Of a DNA stretch of 33,223 nt, positions 9,344-18,004 are shown piece after piece. The translations under genes and the position numbers were made by a program. This DNA is from Candidatus Burkholderia pumila (GTDB taxonomy: Bacteria; Pseudomonadota; Gammaproteobacteria; Burkholderiales; Burkholderiaceae), in contig LELG01000005.1 of the NCBI GenBank assembly GCA_001045575.1, forward strand, positions 1 to 33,223, given 5' to 3'. The notes beneath the pieces were generated by a model that did not search any database, was not told the origin of the DNA, and saw nothing but the letters and a program-made list of their open reading frames with translations. The first letter of the stretch is position 1, and each line of letters starts with the position of its first letter.

Positions 9344-9485
9344 TTAGTTTGAAAAAGAGAAAAATTTCAGTCGAGCGGCAGGCGTCGTTTCGGCAAGAAG
9401 CGCGAGCAGCGCCTTCGCCTGATCGACGCCATCGGCATCGTTCGGGCGAAACAGGATAGGCGTCGCGTGAGGCAAACCCGTGTAA
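9344..9485 (-). pseudogene. Unassigned C-terminal remnant upstream of the permease
   Basis: Between the truncated regulator and the permease start, one frame reads GLPHATPILFRPNDADGVDQ then AKALLALLAETTPAARL and stops at 9344, ten bases before the permease ATG. The lack of stops and the ordinary amino-acid make-up suggest the tail of a lost gene once in the permease operon. I do not recognise the family. Confidence 0.35.
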
Positions 9486-10636
9486 AGCGCCCTGCGCATA
9501 GCCGCACAGTTCGGACTCGATTAGCGTTTCCGGCAGTGATGCGCAATTCGCCGCGACGAACGGCCCCGCGCGACGCGGCGAATCGAGATGGATCGCCTGC
9601 GCGAGCATTTCCTTGCCACGCCGGTCTCGCCGCCGATCAGTACCGGAAATGTTTTTGCCAATGACCTTGCGCACGCGTTCAATGATGTCCTACATATGCC
9701 TGTCACCCGTACACAGTTCGGCGAGGCTGGACTTGACAGTCTTCGGCGGCGCGCTAGACAGTCGGCGTGACACTTCGCGCATGAAACTCGACAGTTGCGT
9801 ACACACCGACACCGCTGTGCAGTTCGAGACGCGTCGCCGGATCGCCCGCGCGCGATCATTTCGTCGATTGCTTGAGCCGAATAGCGAATCCAGCGTCTGC
9901 GCCCGCAGCGAACGCAATTCGATGCCGAGCTGAAACTGCGCGCTTCAGCTTCGCGCAGAGCAGATGCTCGTTGAGATCGAAACGGCAATGCCTTCCATCA
10001 ACGTGCCGATGAACTCGGGCCGGCTATGAAAATGGATGCGCAGGCCATTGCCGAACGCCGCCGCGATCAGGCGGTTCTCGATCATTTGGCCGGACATCTT
10101 AACGAGCGCCATTGTGTGCTGGTGGTAGCCGCGGCGATCGCCGGTAACATCGAGCACGCCGGACAGATTGCTAAGCGGATCGAGAATCAGCACGCTGAAA
10201 CAGGCCAGAAAATGATTGGCGCGCAGATAGTGCTGATCGCCGTGCACGGTCACGTGCTTCGTGCGACGCGATGGTCGGTGCCGCTGGCATTCGTGCCCTG
10301 ATGCTCCACACCGCACCCGCGCGCAAGCAATCTTTTGCGCTCGGGCGAGGAAATCGTCATCGCCCAGGAAATGGAGGATCAGGCCGCTCGCGTCAGTAAG
10401 CGCGATCATGCTGTTGTATGTGTTGGCAATCTGCGCGTAGAGCGTTTCCATTACCGGCAGCCCATGTGTGCCGACAGCGTCCGGCTTTCGTCGAATTTGA
10501 CAGCGAGTTCGGCGCTGCTCAGGACGGCGTAATCGGGACGCATCGACGAAAACAGGCCGAAGGTCGCCGAACGCTCGTGAGAAGTATGGATGACGTTATA
10601 GTGCTCCGGCCGCAAAGTCGCGCCGATGGCATGCAT
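9486..10636 (-). pseudogene. AcoR-type sigma-54-dependent activator, frameshifted and truncated
   Basis: From ATG 10636 the frames follow an AcoR-like regulator: LRPEHYNVIHTSHERSATFG, LRRPDYAVLSSAELAVKFDE-like N-terminus, the GAF domain METLYAQIANTYNSMIALTD, HVTVHGDQHYLRANHFL, LSGVLDVTGDRRGYHQHTMA, SSFMREVSRRLSSAPPKTVK, then the AAA+ start RKVIGKNI, GGETGV and EMLAQAIHLDSPRRAGPFVA with NCASLPETLIESEL. It ends at GYAQGA (the sigma-54-contacting GAFTGA loop region), so Walker B, the rest of AAA+ and the Fis DNA-binding domain are gone. There are frameshifts near 10455, 10330, 9975, 9850 and 9640. Intact homologues activate acetoin or alcohol catabolism genes; no such target gene is adjacent here. 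Confidence 0.82.
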
Positions 10637-10722
10637 TGCGCTCTCCTTATCGCCTCACCGCCGCCGCGCTCCTCCATGTGGTGGGCGGTCGAATGAATGT
10701 CTCCGTCTGCGAATGTAACATC

Positions 10723-10741
10723 CGACCGCACTTGGCGGTCG
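10723..10741. terminator. Perfect 7-bp hairpin downstream of the DUF1328 gene
   Basis: CGACCGC-ACTTG-GCGGTCG lies 34 bases beyond the DUF1328 stop. A third copy of GCGGTCGA occurs upstream at about 10684. Without a T-run it is not a standard intrinsic terminator; it may be a transcription end or an operator of the decayed AcoR-type regulator. Confidence 0.3.
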
Positions 10742-10774
10742 ATGCGAGAAAGCGCGTAGTACGGTATGGTGTAT

Positions 10775-10948
10775 TTAAAGCACGAGTGAACCGGCTGTGA
10801 TCGCCATGATAAGGAATACGACGAACAGCATGAGGAAGATCACGAAACAGATTTTGGCGATACCCGCCGCGCCCGATGACACGCTGGTAAAGCCGAACAA
10901 ACCGGCAATGACGGAGACGATGGCGAACAGAATGGCGAGCTTGAGCAT
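10775..10948 (-). CDS. DUF1328 (YtjA-family) small membrane protein
   Basis: An intact 57-residue ORF starts at ATG 10948 and ends with TAA at 10775. It reads MLKLAILFAIVSVIAGLFGF, then TSVSSGAAGIAKICFVIFLM, then LFVVFLIMAITAGSLVL. This is the DUF1328 pattern: two hydrophobic helices separated by a G-A-A-G-I-A-K motif. An AAGGA ribosome site lies about nine bases upstream. These peptides are common in Burkholderia and sit in the inner membrane; their function is unknown. It is notable for being intact between two pseudogenes, and is short enough to be missed by length-filtered gene calls. Confidence 0.85.
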   Translation of the reverse strand: MLKLAILFAIVSVIAGLFGFTSVSSGAAGIAKICFVIFLMLFVVFLIMAITAGSLVL

Positions 10949-11045
10949 GGTTTGAAGTCCTTGGTTCTCGTTATTTGGCCTTCCTGCTTAAGCTAAGCAA
11001 ATTGCGTGCCACGAATTTGAAGGTGTGGAATGGTAAAAAAAACCG

Positions 11046-12192
11046 TTAGTTGCGTATCGAACCCGCAAAAAAAAGCGGGAAAGCAATGTCCCCGCCTTGT
11101 TGATTCAGCTTGCCCCCGGTTATCCGTCGCCACAACGCGCGCAGTCGCGCTGGACGAAACCGGAGAACACGCCATCTCGCCGCAACCCAGCTCCTGAACG
11201 GCTGACGCACCTGTGGCACCGCAAGCAGCAGCGAAATGGCGATGGCATCCGTAGCCAGCCCCGCCGGCACGTTGATCAGTCCGTCCGTCAGCGTAAACAG
11301 GATCGAATCCACCAACAGCGAAATGACCGTACCGGCGACGAAACACACCATGCCATCACGCCCCACCCGCCGATCCAGGGCAGCCGCGTCGCCACCTGCC
11401 TGACGACGCCATAGCGCGTCAGATTCGCCGCGATCCAGGCAATGGCCAGAAAATTAACGACGCGCGCCCGCGCTCCGCCCAGCCGAGCTTGTGCGCGCTG
11501 ATACACTGGCTGGCAGCACGCGATCACGCGAGCACGAACATCAACTGCCACGCGGCGGGATTGAAGTCCCGGAGATTGTCATCGATGAAAGGCATGAATT
11601 CGCCGATGCCTGGCGGCAAACGACCACAGCGCCATACTCAGACCCAGCAGCAGCCACGGCTTGCTGCGCGCGAGCGGCACGGACAGTGCGAAGAGCGCAT
11701 ACATGACATGGGCAGGACGGCGGCGAGATACGGCTGGCGCTCAAAGGCCAGAATCTGCGCGACGGACGCCACTGGCTGCGCAATCAAGCTGTCGAGATCA
11801 TGCAGCGCAAGATTCGGCGCGTGGCCGAACAGCGGCCGGAGCAGAACACTGGCGGCGAGCATGAGCGCGGCCGTGATCAGAAACGCGCGGTAGATTTCGA
11901 ACGCGCGCTTGATGAAGCGCACGCGCGCGGCGCTTTCGGAGCGGCGGCTCGACATCGACAGATACGCTGTGGCCGTGGCGAAACCACCGAGGAAGATGAA
12001 GACTTCGGCGGCATCGTTCAGGGCAAACGAATGCAGTGTGAAGCGCGACACCATGCTCCCGCTGATATGATCGACGACGATGATGAGCAGCACGAGTCCG
12101 CGAAAAAAATCCAGCTCGACGAGACGTTTTGATTTTCCGGCATGCAGCGTGTTGGATGAAAGCCCGCGTCGCAGGACGATGAAAGGGAAGGG
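11046..12192 (-). pseudogene. opgC: OpgC-like membrane acyltransferase, broken
   Basis: The fragments read SKRLVELDFFRGLVLLIIVV, DHISGSMVSRFTLHSFALND, AAEVFIFLGGFATATAYLS, then after frameshifts VVNFLAIAWIAANLTRYGVV and VAGTVISLLVDSILFTLTDG to the end at 11046. This is the OpgC family: about ten membrane helices, attaching succinyl groups to osmoregulated periplasmic glucans. Lesions: a frameshift near 11700, loss of part of the central region (11480-11640 reads poorly, GARAR replacing family sequence), and a frameshift near 11360. No good start codon is found near 12190; a tandem 14-bp duplication (12186-12213) lies exactly there and may have displaced it. Confidence 0.8.
11060..11078. terminator. 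Possible weak hairpin at the opgC 3' end
   Basis: CCCGC, a run of eight A, then GCGGG forms a 5-bp stem inside the last codons of the opgC pseudogene. It has no T-run in the direction of opgC transcription after the stem, so terminator function is doubtful. Confidence 0.2.
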
Positions 12193-12213
12193 ACCGCTTG
12201 GAAGGGACCGCTT
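12186..12213. repeat. Perfect tandem duplication of a 14-bp unit
   Basis: GGAAGGGACCGCTT occurs twice back to back (12186-12199 and 12200-12213). It lies at the expected opgC N-terminus, and 14 is not a multiple of three, so it would shift frame. Confidence 0.9.
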
Positions 12214-12359
12214 TTCTGAAGAATGCAAGTTTATCTTTAATTTCAGCGTTGCATCATCCGAACAAGTGCAAATATCTGTTTCTAATTCGATATTTGTCGG
12301 TTTTTTGCGGCACGCGGCGCGGGCTACCGGTTGGTCCACTCAATTTTTTTGATTTCCTT

Positions 12360-13124
12360 TCATCGATGCATTTGGCAGAACAGTCGCCGCCGCGCGCTCA
12401 GGTCGCTGGCGTAAAGTGTGGAGTCGGCAAAATGATTGGCGTCGAGCACGTGGCCGACCAGGATCAGCGCCGTGCGCTCCATTCCCGCCGCGCGCACTTT
12501 TCCGGCGATATCGGCAAGCGTGCCCTCCACGCGCTCCTCGTCCGGCCAGCTTGCGCGAAACACGACCGCGACCGGGCAATCCGCGCCGTAATGCGGCACC
12601 AGATCCGCGACGATCCGCTCGATGTGCTGCACACCGAGATGAATGGCCATCGTCGCACGATGACGCGCCAGGTCCGCGAGCGCTTCGCCGGGCGGCATCG
12701 ACTTTTTGGTGGCGTAGCGCGTGAGAATGACGGTCTGCGAGACGCCCGGCAGCGTCAGTTCGCGTTTGAGCGTCGCAGCAGATGCCGCCGTTGCCGTCAC
12801 GCCCGGAATCACTTCATATGGAATCCGTATCGTTTCCAGGCGGCGGATTTGTTCGCCGATTGCACCGTACAAAGATGGATCGCCTGAATGCACGCGCACG
12901 ACGTCTTCGTTTCTCAAGTGCGCTTCCTGAAGGAGTGCGACGATGGCATCGAGATCCAGTTTGGCAGTGTTCACGACGAGCCGCGCCCGATGTCCGTCGA
13001 GCACTTGCGGCGGCACGAGCGAGCCGGCGTAAAGAATCACGGGGCATGTGCGGATCAGCCGCTGCCCTTTCACGGTGATGAGTTCGGGATCGCCGGGTCC
13101 GGCGCCGATGAAGTAAATGGTCAT
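12360..13124 (-). CDS. cobM: Precorrin-4 C(11)-methyltransferase
   Basis: This 254-residue SAM-dependent methyltransferase adds the C-11 methyl to precorrin-4 in the aerobic-type cobalamin pathway. It starts [20 protein letters not shown], the family N-terminal SAM-binding loop (G-A-G-P-G-D-P). It also shows YAGSLVPPQVL, VVRVHSGDPSLYGAIGEQI (S-G-D-P-S-x-Y-G), YEVIPGVTATAASAA and LILVGHVL, all hallmark tetrapyrrole methylase motifs in the right order. The ATG at 13124 overlaps the cobK stop by 4 bases (ATGA), which fixes the start. It is last of the cobL-cobK-cobM unit; no strong terminator follows before the decayed opgC. Confidence 0.95.
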   Translation of the reverse strand: MTIYFIGAGPGDPELITVKGQRLIRTCPVILYAGSLVPPQVLDGHRARLVVNTAKLDLDAIVALLQEAHLRNEDVVRVHSGDPSLYGAIGEQIRRLETIRIPYEVIPGVTATAASAATLKRELTLPGVSQTVILTRYATKKSMPPGEALADLARHRATMAIHLGVQHIERIVADLVPHYGADCPVAVVFRASWPDEERVEGTLADIAGKVRAAGMERTALILVGHVLDANHFADSTLYASDLSARRRLFCQMHR

Positions 13125-13831
13125 GTGAGTGCGTGCAGAATGCTCGTTGAATCGTCGAATTCGCGGTCTGCGGCGGGCAGTGCCGGACGCGCGAGCATCA
13201 CCACGGGCAGGCCGCGTTCGCGCGCGACCGCGAGCTTCGCTTCCGTCGCGCGGCCACCGCTGTTTTTGCTGATGACGACATCGATATTCGCGGCATCGAA
13301 CAAGGCGCGTTCGCCTTCGATATTGAACGGACCGCGTGCGTCGATGATGCGTGAACGCACCTTGCCCTCGTGCCGTTCGAGGCATCGGACGGTCCAGAAT
13401 TGCGTGGCGGGAATCTCGTGCAAATACGCGAGCGGCTCGCGTCCCATCGTCCATAACGGGCGGTGAAACGGCCTGATTCGTTCGATGATGCCGTGCCAGT
13501 CCGCCGCTTCATGCCAGTCATCGCCCGCCTGAGGCTGCCACGCAGGACGGCGCACCGCCCACAACGGCACGTCATTCTGCTTACACGCCTCGTGAGCGTG
13601 ATGACTCATCTGCGCGGCATAAGGATGCGTGGCATCGATCACCAGGCTAATGCGCTGTTCCGAAAGATATCGCACGAGTCCAGCGACACTGCCGAAGCCG
13701 CCCACCCGCACATCGCAGGCAAGATCCGACGGCACGCGCGCCAGCCCCGCAATGCTATAAACATGCGGCTTTTGCAGATGCCGCGCGATGGCGAGTCCAT
13801 TGCCCGTGCCGCCGAGTAGCAGAATGCGCAT
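13121..13831 (-). CDS. cobK: Precorrin-6A reductase
   Basis: This 236-residue CobK/CbiJ-family enzyme reduces precorrin-6A to precorrin-6B with NADPH. The start [19 protein letters not shown] (13831) is chosen because the G-G-T-G/x-x nucleotide loop is the family N-terminus and the ATG overlaps the cobL stop (TGATG). Further motifs are VIDATHPYAAQMSHHAHEAC (D-A-T-H-P-[FY]-A), RRPAW, and VVISKNSGGRATEAKLAVAR (K-N-S-G-G, near the C-terminus). Full-length for the family, translationally coupled on both sides. Confidence 0.95.
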   Translation of the reverse strand: MRILLLGGTGNGLAIARHLQKPHVYSIAGLARVPSDLACDVRVGGFGSVAGLVRYLSEQRISLVIDATHPYAAQMSHHAHEACKQNDVPLWAVRRPAWQPQAGDDWHEAADWHGIIERIRPFHRPLWTMGREPLAYLHEIPATQFWTVRCLERHEGKVRSRIIDARGPFNIEGERALFDAANIDVVISKNSGGRATEAKLAVARERGLPVVMLARPALPAADREFDDSTSILHALT

Positions 13832-15045
13832 CACGTCTTGCTCGCATGCAACAGCGTGATGGGCAGTGCCTGACGCCATGTATCGAACGTGCCGAGCGGC
13901 TCAGCATGTGCAATGCCGATGCGCGTTAACTCGCCGCCATACGCCTCGCGCCATTGCACGAGCGCCATTTCGCTTTGCACCGTCACTGCGTTTGCAATCA
14001 GCCGCCCGCCCTGACGCAGACACGACCAGCATGCATCGAGCAAACCGGGTGCCGTCACGCCGCCGCCGATGAACACGACATCGGGCGCGGGCAAATCTTC
14101 GAGGGTTGAAGGCGCTTCGCTCTTCACGAGTCGCAGCGAGGGCACGCCGAGCGCATCGCGGTTATATTCGATGAGGCGCTGCCTGCTTTCATTCGCCTCG
14201 ATCGCTATGGCACGGCACGCACCATGCGCCCGCATCCATTCGATGCCGATGGAACCGCATCCCGCGCCCACGTCCCACAGCAATTCGCCAGGCTGCGGCG
14301 CGAGATGCGCGAGCGTCACGGCGCGCACATCGCGCTTGGTGAGTTGACCGTCGTGTCGATACGCGTCGTCGGGCAAGCCTGGTGTCAGCGGCAGTCCGGC
14401 GTGGCCCGCATGCGCATGCGGGCGGCATTCGATCGCCACGAGACTGAGCGCGGCGACGAGCGGCTCGCGCCAGTCATCGGCACGTTCGTCGATACGCCGT
14501 TCGTTCACGCCGCCCAGATGCTCGAACACGGTCATGCGGCTCGCGCCGAAACCATGCACTGTCAACAGCGATGCAACCGCGCCGGGCGTTGCGCCATCCG
14601 CGCTCAGAACGAGCAGGCGCGCGCCGCGAAACGTATGCGCCAGCAGCGATGCAACCGGCCTGCCGACGAGCGACACGCACGCCGCGTCCTGCAACGCCCA
14701 ATGCAAACGCGCCGCCGCGAGCGACAGCGACGACGGCGCGGGGATCACGCACATTTCATCCGCGGCGACTTCGCGCGCAAGCGTCGCGCCGACGCCAAAG
14801 TACATCGGATCGCCGCTTGCGAGCACGCAGATGCGCGCGTCTTGTGAACGTTCGGCCAGCACGGCATCGATGGAAAAGGGTTGAGGCCACGGCACGCGGC
14901 GCGTGGCCATGCGCGCGGGCAGCAACGCGAGATGACGCTCGCCGCCGTGAATGGCCCGGGCATTCAGCAGAGCGCGACGCGCCTCACGGGAAAGCCCGTG
15001 CCAGCCATCATCGCCGATGCCCACAACTGTCAGCCAGATGGACAT
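13831..15045 (-). CDS. cobL: Precorrin-6Y C(5,15)-methyltransferase (decarboxylating), CbiE-CbiT fusion
   Basis: This 404-residue bifunctional enzyme methylates C-5 and C-15 of precorrin-6B and removes a carboxyl group. The N-terminal CbiE part begins [19 protein letters not shown] and contains [13 protein letters not shown] and [16 protein letters not shown]. The C-terminal CbiT part has [36 protein letters not shown] (SAM-binding motif I) and VFIGGG. The fusion is the usual CobL length. A strong ribosome site AAGGAGGG (15054-15061) sits 8 bases before the ATG. First gene of cobL-cobK-cobM, divergent from the riboswitch-led cobG unit; its own promoter was not located. Confidence 0.95.
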   Translation of the reverse strand: MSIWLTVVGIGDDGWHGLSREARRALLNARAIHGGERHLALLPARMATRRVPWPQPFSIDAVLAERSQDARICVLASGDPMYFGVGATLAREVAADEMCVIPAPSSLSLAAARLHWALQDAACVSLVGRPVASLLAHTFRGARLLVLSADGATPGAVASLLTVHGFGASRMTVFEHLGGVNERRIDERADDWREPLVAALSLVAIECRPHAHAGHAGLPLTPGLPDDAYRHDGQLTKRDVRAVTLAHLAPQPGELLWDVGAGCGSIGIEWMRAHGACRAIAIEANESRQRLIEYNRDALGVPSLRLVKSEAPSTLEDLPAPDVVFIGGGVTAPGLLDACWSCLRQGGRLIANAVTVQSEMALVQWREAYGGELTRIGIAHAEPLGTFDTWRQALPITLLHASKT

Positions 15046-15132
15046 GCGCCTTTCCCTCCTTGCGGTTCACAACGCGCTTCATGCGAACACTTTCGTACGC
15101 ACATGAGCGGTCTGATGATCGATAAAAGCGGG

Positions 15133-15138
15133 CATAAT
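15133..15138 (+). promoter_or_regulatory. Probable -10 element for the cobG unit
   Basis: CATAAT lies about 7 bases before the expected transcript start and 13 before the first conserved riboswitch bases (CGGTGCC at 15151). No good -35 hexamer is visible at the right distance, so the call rests on position and the five-of-six match. Confidence 0.4.
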
Positions 15139-15149
15139 ACTGCCGATCG

Positions 15150-15305
15150 TCGGTGCCCGTTTGATTTGCCAGGGCTTAATAGAGAACACAGCGAAACTGT
15201 GGCTGCTCCCGCAATTGTACGCAGAGAGTCCGCGCTCCACTGCCACTGGTTTTTACCGGGAAGGCGCCGGCGCGAACGTTGACCTGCCATCCAGGAGACC
15301 TGCCG
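15150..15305 (+). ncRNA. Cobalamin riboswitch 1 (upstream of cobG)
   Basis: Conserved pieces of the adenosylcobalamin aptamer appear in order: CGGTGCC (15151), TTAATAGAGAA, ACAGCGAAACTGTGG, GCTCCCGCAATTGTACGC (B12 box region), GAGAGTCC, GCCACTGG, CGGGAAGGCGCCGG, and the 3' closing motif CCAGGAGACCTGCC ending about 15304. When the cofactor is bound such RNAs lower expression of the genes downstream, here cobG-cobH-cobI-cobJ. The likely expression platform is the hairpin listed at 15326-15353. Confidence 0.93.
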
Positions 15306-15325
15306 ACTCTACGCATTCGCGCGAC

Positions 15326-15353
15326 GCCAACCGGGCGGGGTGTATCGGTTGGC
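15326..15353 (+). promoter_or_regulatory. Hairpin between riboswitch 1 and cobG (likely expression platform)
   Basis: GCCAACCG and CGGTTGGC form a perfect 8-bp stem around a 12-base loop (GGCGGGGTGTAT) 21 bases after the aptamer. There is no following T-run, so intrinsic termination is not supported. Control of translation, Rho access, or pairing with the aptamer are alternatives. Confidence 0.5.
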
Positions 15354-15391
15354 AGCAAGACAGGCGCGAACAAAGCCTCAGGGCCACGCTT

Positions 15392-16660
15392 TTGACTTCG
15401 ACTTCGCTAACCGCTCGCGTTTCCGCCTGTCCGGGCCTGATGCGTATCGTGCCTGCGCACGATGGCGGTCTCGCGCGCCTGCGTCTGGCGGGCGGTGAAC
15501 TGTCGGCACGGGCGGCTCATGCGGTGGCGGAGGCATCGCGTCGGTGCGGTTCTGGCGTGATCGAAGTGACCAATCGCGCGAATCTGCAGTTACGCGGCAT
15601 TCGTGACGATGCGCAAGCGCAACTCGTCGCGCTTGCGGTCGGTGCGGGACTCGGGCCATCGTCAGAAACTGGCGATGATCTGCGCAATCTGATGCTAAGC
15701 CCTTTAGCGAGCGATGACACGCGTGCGCTTGCTTTCGAGCTAATCGATGCAATGCAGAACGACGCGAATCTGCACGCGCTTTCGCCTAAATTCGCCTTGC
15801 AGCTTGACGGCGGTGAGCCGCTTGCCATGCTCGATCATGTGCATGACTTATGGCTCGCTTCCTTGGACCATACGCACACGCGCTACGCATTCGGCTTTGC
15901 GGGTTCCATGCCGCATCGCTTCAACGACATGCCTGCGCTGGGTTCCATTGCACGGGATGATTTCGTGCCTTTCGTCATGCGCGTATTGCATACGTTCCTG
16001 GCGCTGGCATCGCCAGATGAGAAGCGCATGCGGAATTTGCTTGAGCGCGTTGGCGAAGCGGCTTTTGTCGATGCGCTTGATCTCAGTCTAGAGAATGCAG
16101 ATACATGGAGACGTGCGCCGGTGGATGCGTCACTGCGTCTTGGCGCGCATTCTTTGGCGTCAGGAAATATGCATTACGTAGGCGCTCAAACGAGGCTTGG
16201 CCGCTTGAATGCCGCGACATTCGATGCAATTGCCGACCTTAGCGCGTCACATGCCCGGAGCCGCATCTTGGTGACGCCGTGGCAAAGCGTACTGCTACCT
16301 TTAGTCGAAGCATCGCAAATGCCTTATGTGCTTGAGCGCCTTGACGAACTCGGCTTGGCAACAGACGCTAAAGCGCCTTACGCGCGACTGATCGCTTGCA
16401 CTGGTTCATCAGGCTGTATCAAGAGCTTCTCCGATACCAAAGCCGACGCTCGTCTCCTCGCGCCCCTCTTGCCCGAAAACATCGAAGTCCATCTCACCGG
16501 CTGTACGCGCTCCTGCGCGGCGGCGCGTCCGGTCGAAGCGACATTGCTTGCCGTCGATCCCGGACGTTACGACCTGTATCACCACGCGCGGCTCGACGCG
16601 CAGGATATCACAATCGAAGAGGCGGCCGCACGGCTCGCCCGGAACCATACCGATGCTTAA
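15392..16660 (+). CDS. cobG: Precorrin-3B synthase (CobG)
   Basis: CobG is a ferredoxin/sulfite-reductase-like oxygenase with an Fe-S centre that prepares precorrin-3A for ring contraction, the mark of the oxygen-dependent B12 route. It reads TARVSACPGLMRIVPAHDGG at the start, VIEVTNRANLQLRGI (nitrite/sulfite reductase half-domain), and CTGSSGC with GCTRSC about 34 residues later, the four-cysteine cluster site, near residues 335-375. About 422 residues. The open frame extends back into the riboswitch, which cannot be coding; no in-frame ATG or GTG lies between aptamer and conserved sequence, so a TTG at 15392 is proposed, with ATG 15440 as an alternative that would trim conserved residues. 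Confidence 0.88.
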   Translation: MTSTSLTARVSACPGLMRIVPAHDGGLARLRLAGGELSARAAHAVAEASRRCGSGVIEVTNRANLQLRGIRDDAQAQLVALAVGAGLGPSSETGDDLRNLMLSPLASDDTRALAFELIDAMQNDANLHALSPKFALQLDGGEPLAMLDHVHDLWLASLDHTHTRYAFGFAGSMPHRFNDMPALGSIARDDFVPFVMRVLHTFLALASPDEKRMRNLLERVGEAAFVDALDLSLENADTWRRAPVDASLRLGAHSLASGNMHYVGAQTRLGRLNAATFDAIADLSASHARSRILVTPWQSVLLPLVEASQMPYVLERLDELGLATDAKAPYARLIACTGSSGCIKSFSDTKADARLLAPLLPENIEVHLTGCTRSCAAARPVEATLLAVDPGRYDLYHHARLDAQDITIEEAAARLARNHTDA

Positions 16661-17279
16661 TTATATCCGCGACGGCGCGGAAATCTATCGCCAGTCGTTT
16701 GCGACGATTCGCGCCGAAGCGAATCTCGCCGCCGTTCCTTCCGACCTCGAAAAAATCGCCGTGCGCTTGATCCACGCGTGCGGCATGGTGGATATCGTTG
16801 GTGATCTAGGCTTCTCCGAAGGCGCAGGCTGCGCAGGCCGCACGGCGCTCGCCGCCGGCGCGCCCATTCTCTGTGACGCCCGCATGGTCGCCGAAGGCAT
16901 CACGCGCACGCGCCTGCCCGCCGACAACCGCGTGATCTGCACGCTCGCCGACGCCTCCGTTCCCGAACGCGCGCGCGCCATGAATAACACGCGCTCCGCC
17001 GCCGCCCTCGAATTGTGGCGGCCGCATTTGCAAGGCGCGGTCGTCACCATCGGCAATGCCCCGACCGCCCTGTTTCACCTGCTCGACATGATCGATGCTG
17101 GTGCGCCCCGTCCCGCGCTCATTCTCGGCTTTCCGGTGGGATTCATCGGTGCGGCGGAATCGAAAGCGATGCTCGCCGCCGACAGCCGTGGCGTCCCCTT
17201 CGTCGCCTTGCTCGGACGACGCGGCGGCAGCGCGATGGCCGCGGCAGCGGTAAACGCACTTGCTTCGGATATCGAATGA
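16653..17279 (+). CDS. cobH: Precorrin-8X methylmutase
   Basis: This 208-residue CobH/CbiC enzyme moves the methyl group from C-11 to C-12, making hydrogenobyrinic acid. It starts [20 protein letters not shown] and shows [12 protein letters not shown] with the conserved catalytic His, [52 protein letters not shown] and [16 protein letters not shown], all family hallmarks. The start overlaps cobG by 8 bases, suggesting coupled translation. Intact and full length. Confidence 0.96.
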   Translation: MLNYIRDGAEIYRQSFATIRAEANLAAVPSDLEKIAVRLIHACGMVDIVGDLGFSEGAGCAGRTALAAGAPILCDARMVAEGITRTRLPADNRVICTLADASVPERARAMNNTRSAAALELWRPHLQGAVVTIGNAPTALFHLLDMIDAGAPRPALILGFPVGFIGAAESKAMLAADSRGVPFVALLGRRGGSAMAAAAVNALASDIE

Positions 17280-18004
17280 TGGCCGGACGTCTTTATGGCC
17301 TAGGCGTCGGCCCGGGCGATCCCGAACTCATCACGGTCAAGGCGCTGCGCTTCCTGAAAGCCGCGCCTGTGGTCGCGTATTTCGTTGCGAAAGGCAAGAA
17401 AGGCAATGCGTTCGGCATCATCGAATCGCATCTCGACGAAGTACAAACGCGCCTGCCGCTGGTCTATCCCGTGACGACCGAAGCGCTGGAACCGCCGCTT
17501 TGCTACGAGACGATCATCAGCGCGTTCTACGACGAATCCACCCTCGCCATTGCCGATCATCTCGAAGCGGGCCGCGACGTCGCCGTGATTTGCGAAGGCG
17601 ATCCGTTTTTCTACGGATCCTATATGTACCTGCACGATCGGCTCGCCGCGCGCTTCGAAGCCCATGTCGTTCCCGGCGTATGTTCGATGCTCGGCGGCGT
17701 TGCGGTATTAGGCTTGCCACTGGTGTATCGCAATCAGAGTCTATCCGTCCTGTCCGGCGTTCTTTCGGATGATGAACTTCGCAAGCGACTCGAAACCGCC
17801 GATGCCGCCGTCATCATGAAACTCGGCCACAACTTCGACAAGGTGCGCCGCGTGCTGATCGAACTCGGTCTCGACAAGCGCGCGCACTACGTCGAACGTG
17901 CGACCATGGCAAATCAGCGTATCGTGCCGCTCGATGAAGTCGATCCGATTGCGTCGCCGTATTTTTCCCTGCTTGTGGTTCCCGGCAAAAAGTGGCAGGC
18001 GTGA
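17276..18004 (+). CDS. cobI: Precorrin-2 C(20)-methyltransferase
   Basis: This 242-residue tetrapyrrole methylase makes precorrin-3A from precorrin-2. Motifs: [20 protein letters not shown] (N-terminal SAM loop), [13 protein letters not shown] (typical of CobI), [40 protein letters not shown] and [13 protein letters not shown]. Two consecutive ATGs (17276 and 17279) both overlap the cobH stop; either is possible. Intact. Confidence 0.96.
   Translation: MMAGRLYGLGVGPGDPELITVKALRFLKAAPVVAYFVAKGKKGNAFGIIESHLDEVQTRLPLVYPVTTEALEPPLCYETIISAFYDESTLAIADHLEAGRDVAVICEGDPFFYGSYMYLHDRLAARFEAHVVPGVCSMLGGVAVLGLPLVYRNQSLSVLSGVLSDDELRKRLETADAAVIMKLGHNFDKVRRVLIELGLDKRAHYVERATMANQRIVPLDEVDPIASPYFSLLVVPGKKWQA

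Noticed and set aside
3472-12339. All frameshifts as sequencing errors
   Set aside because: Lesions include Trp-to-stop changes and large internal deletions, and are absent from the long cob genes, which error alone would not produce.
13121-13454. Extended N-terminus for cobM (to 13454)
   Set aside because: That part overlaps cobK in another frame and reads arginine-rich; the ATG at 13124 gives the conserved start and the usual 4-base overlap.
15161-15391. Coding extension of cobG into the leader
   Set aside because: It overlaps the conserved cobalamin aptamer; the open frame is fortuitous.
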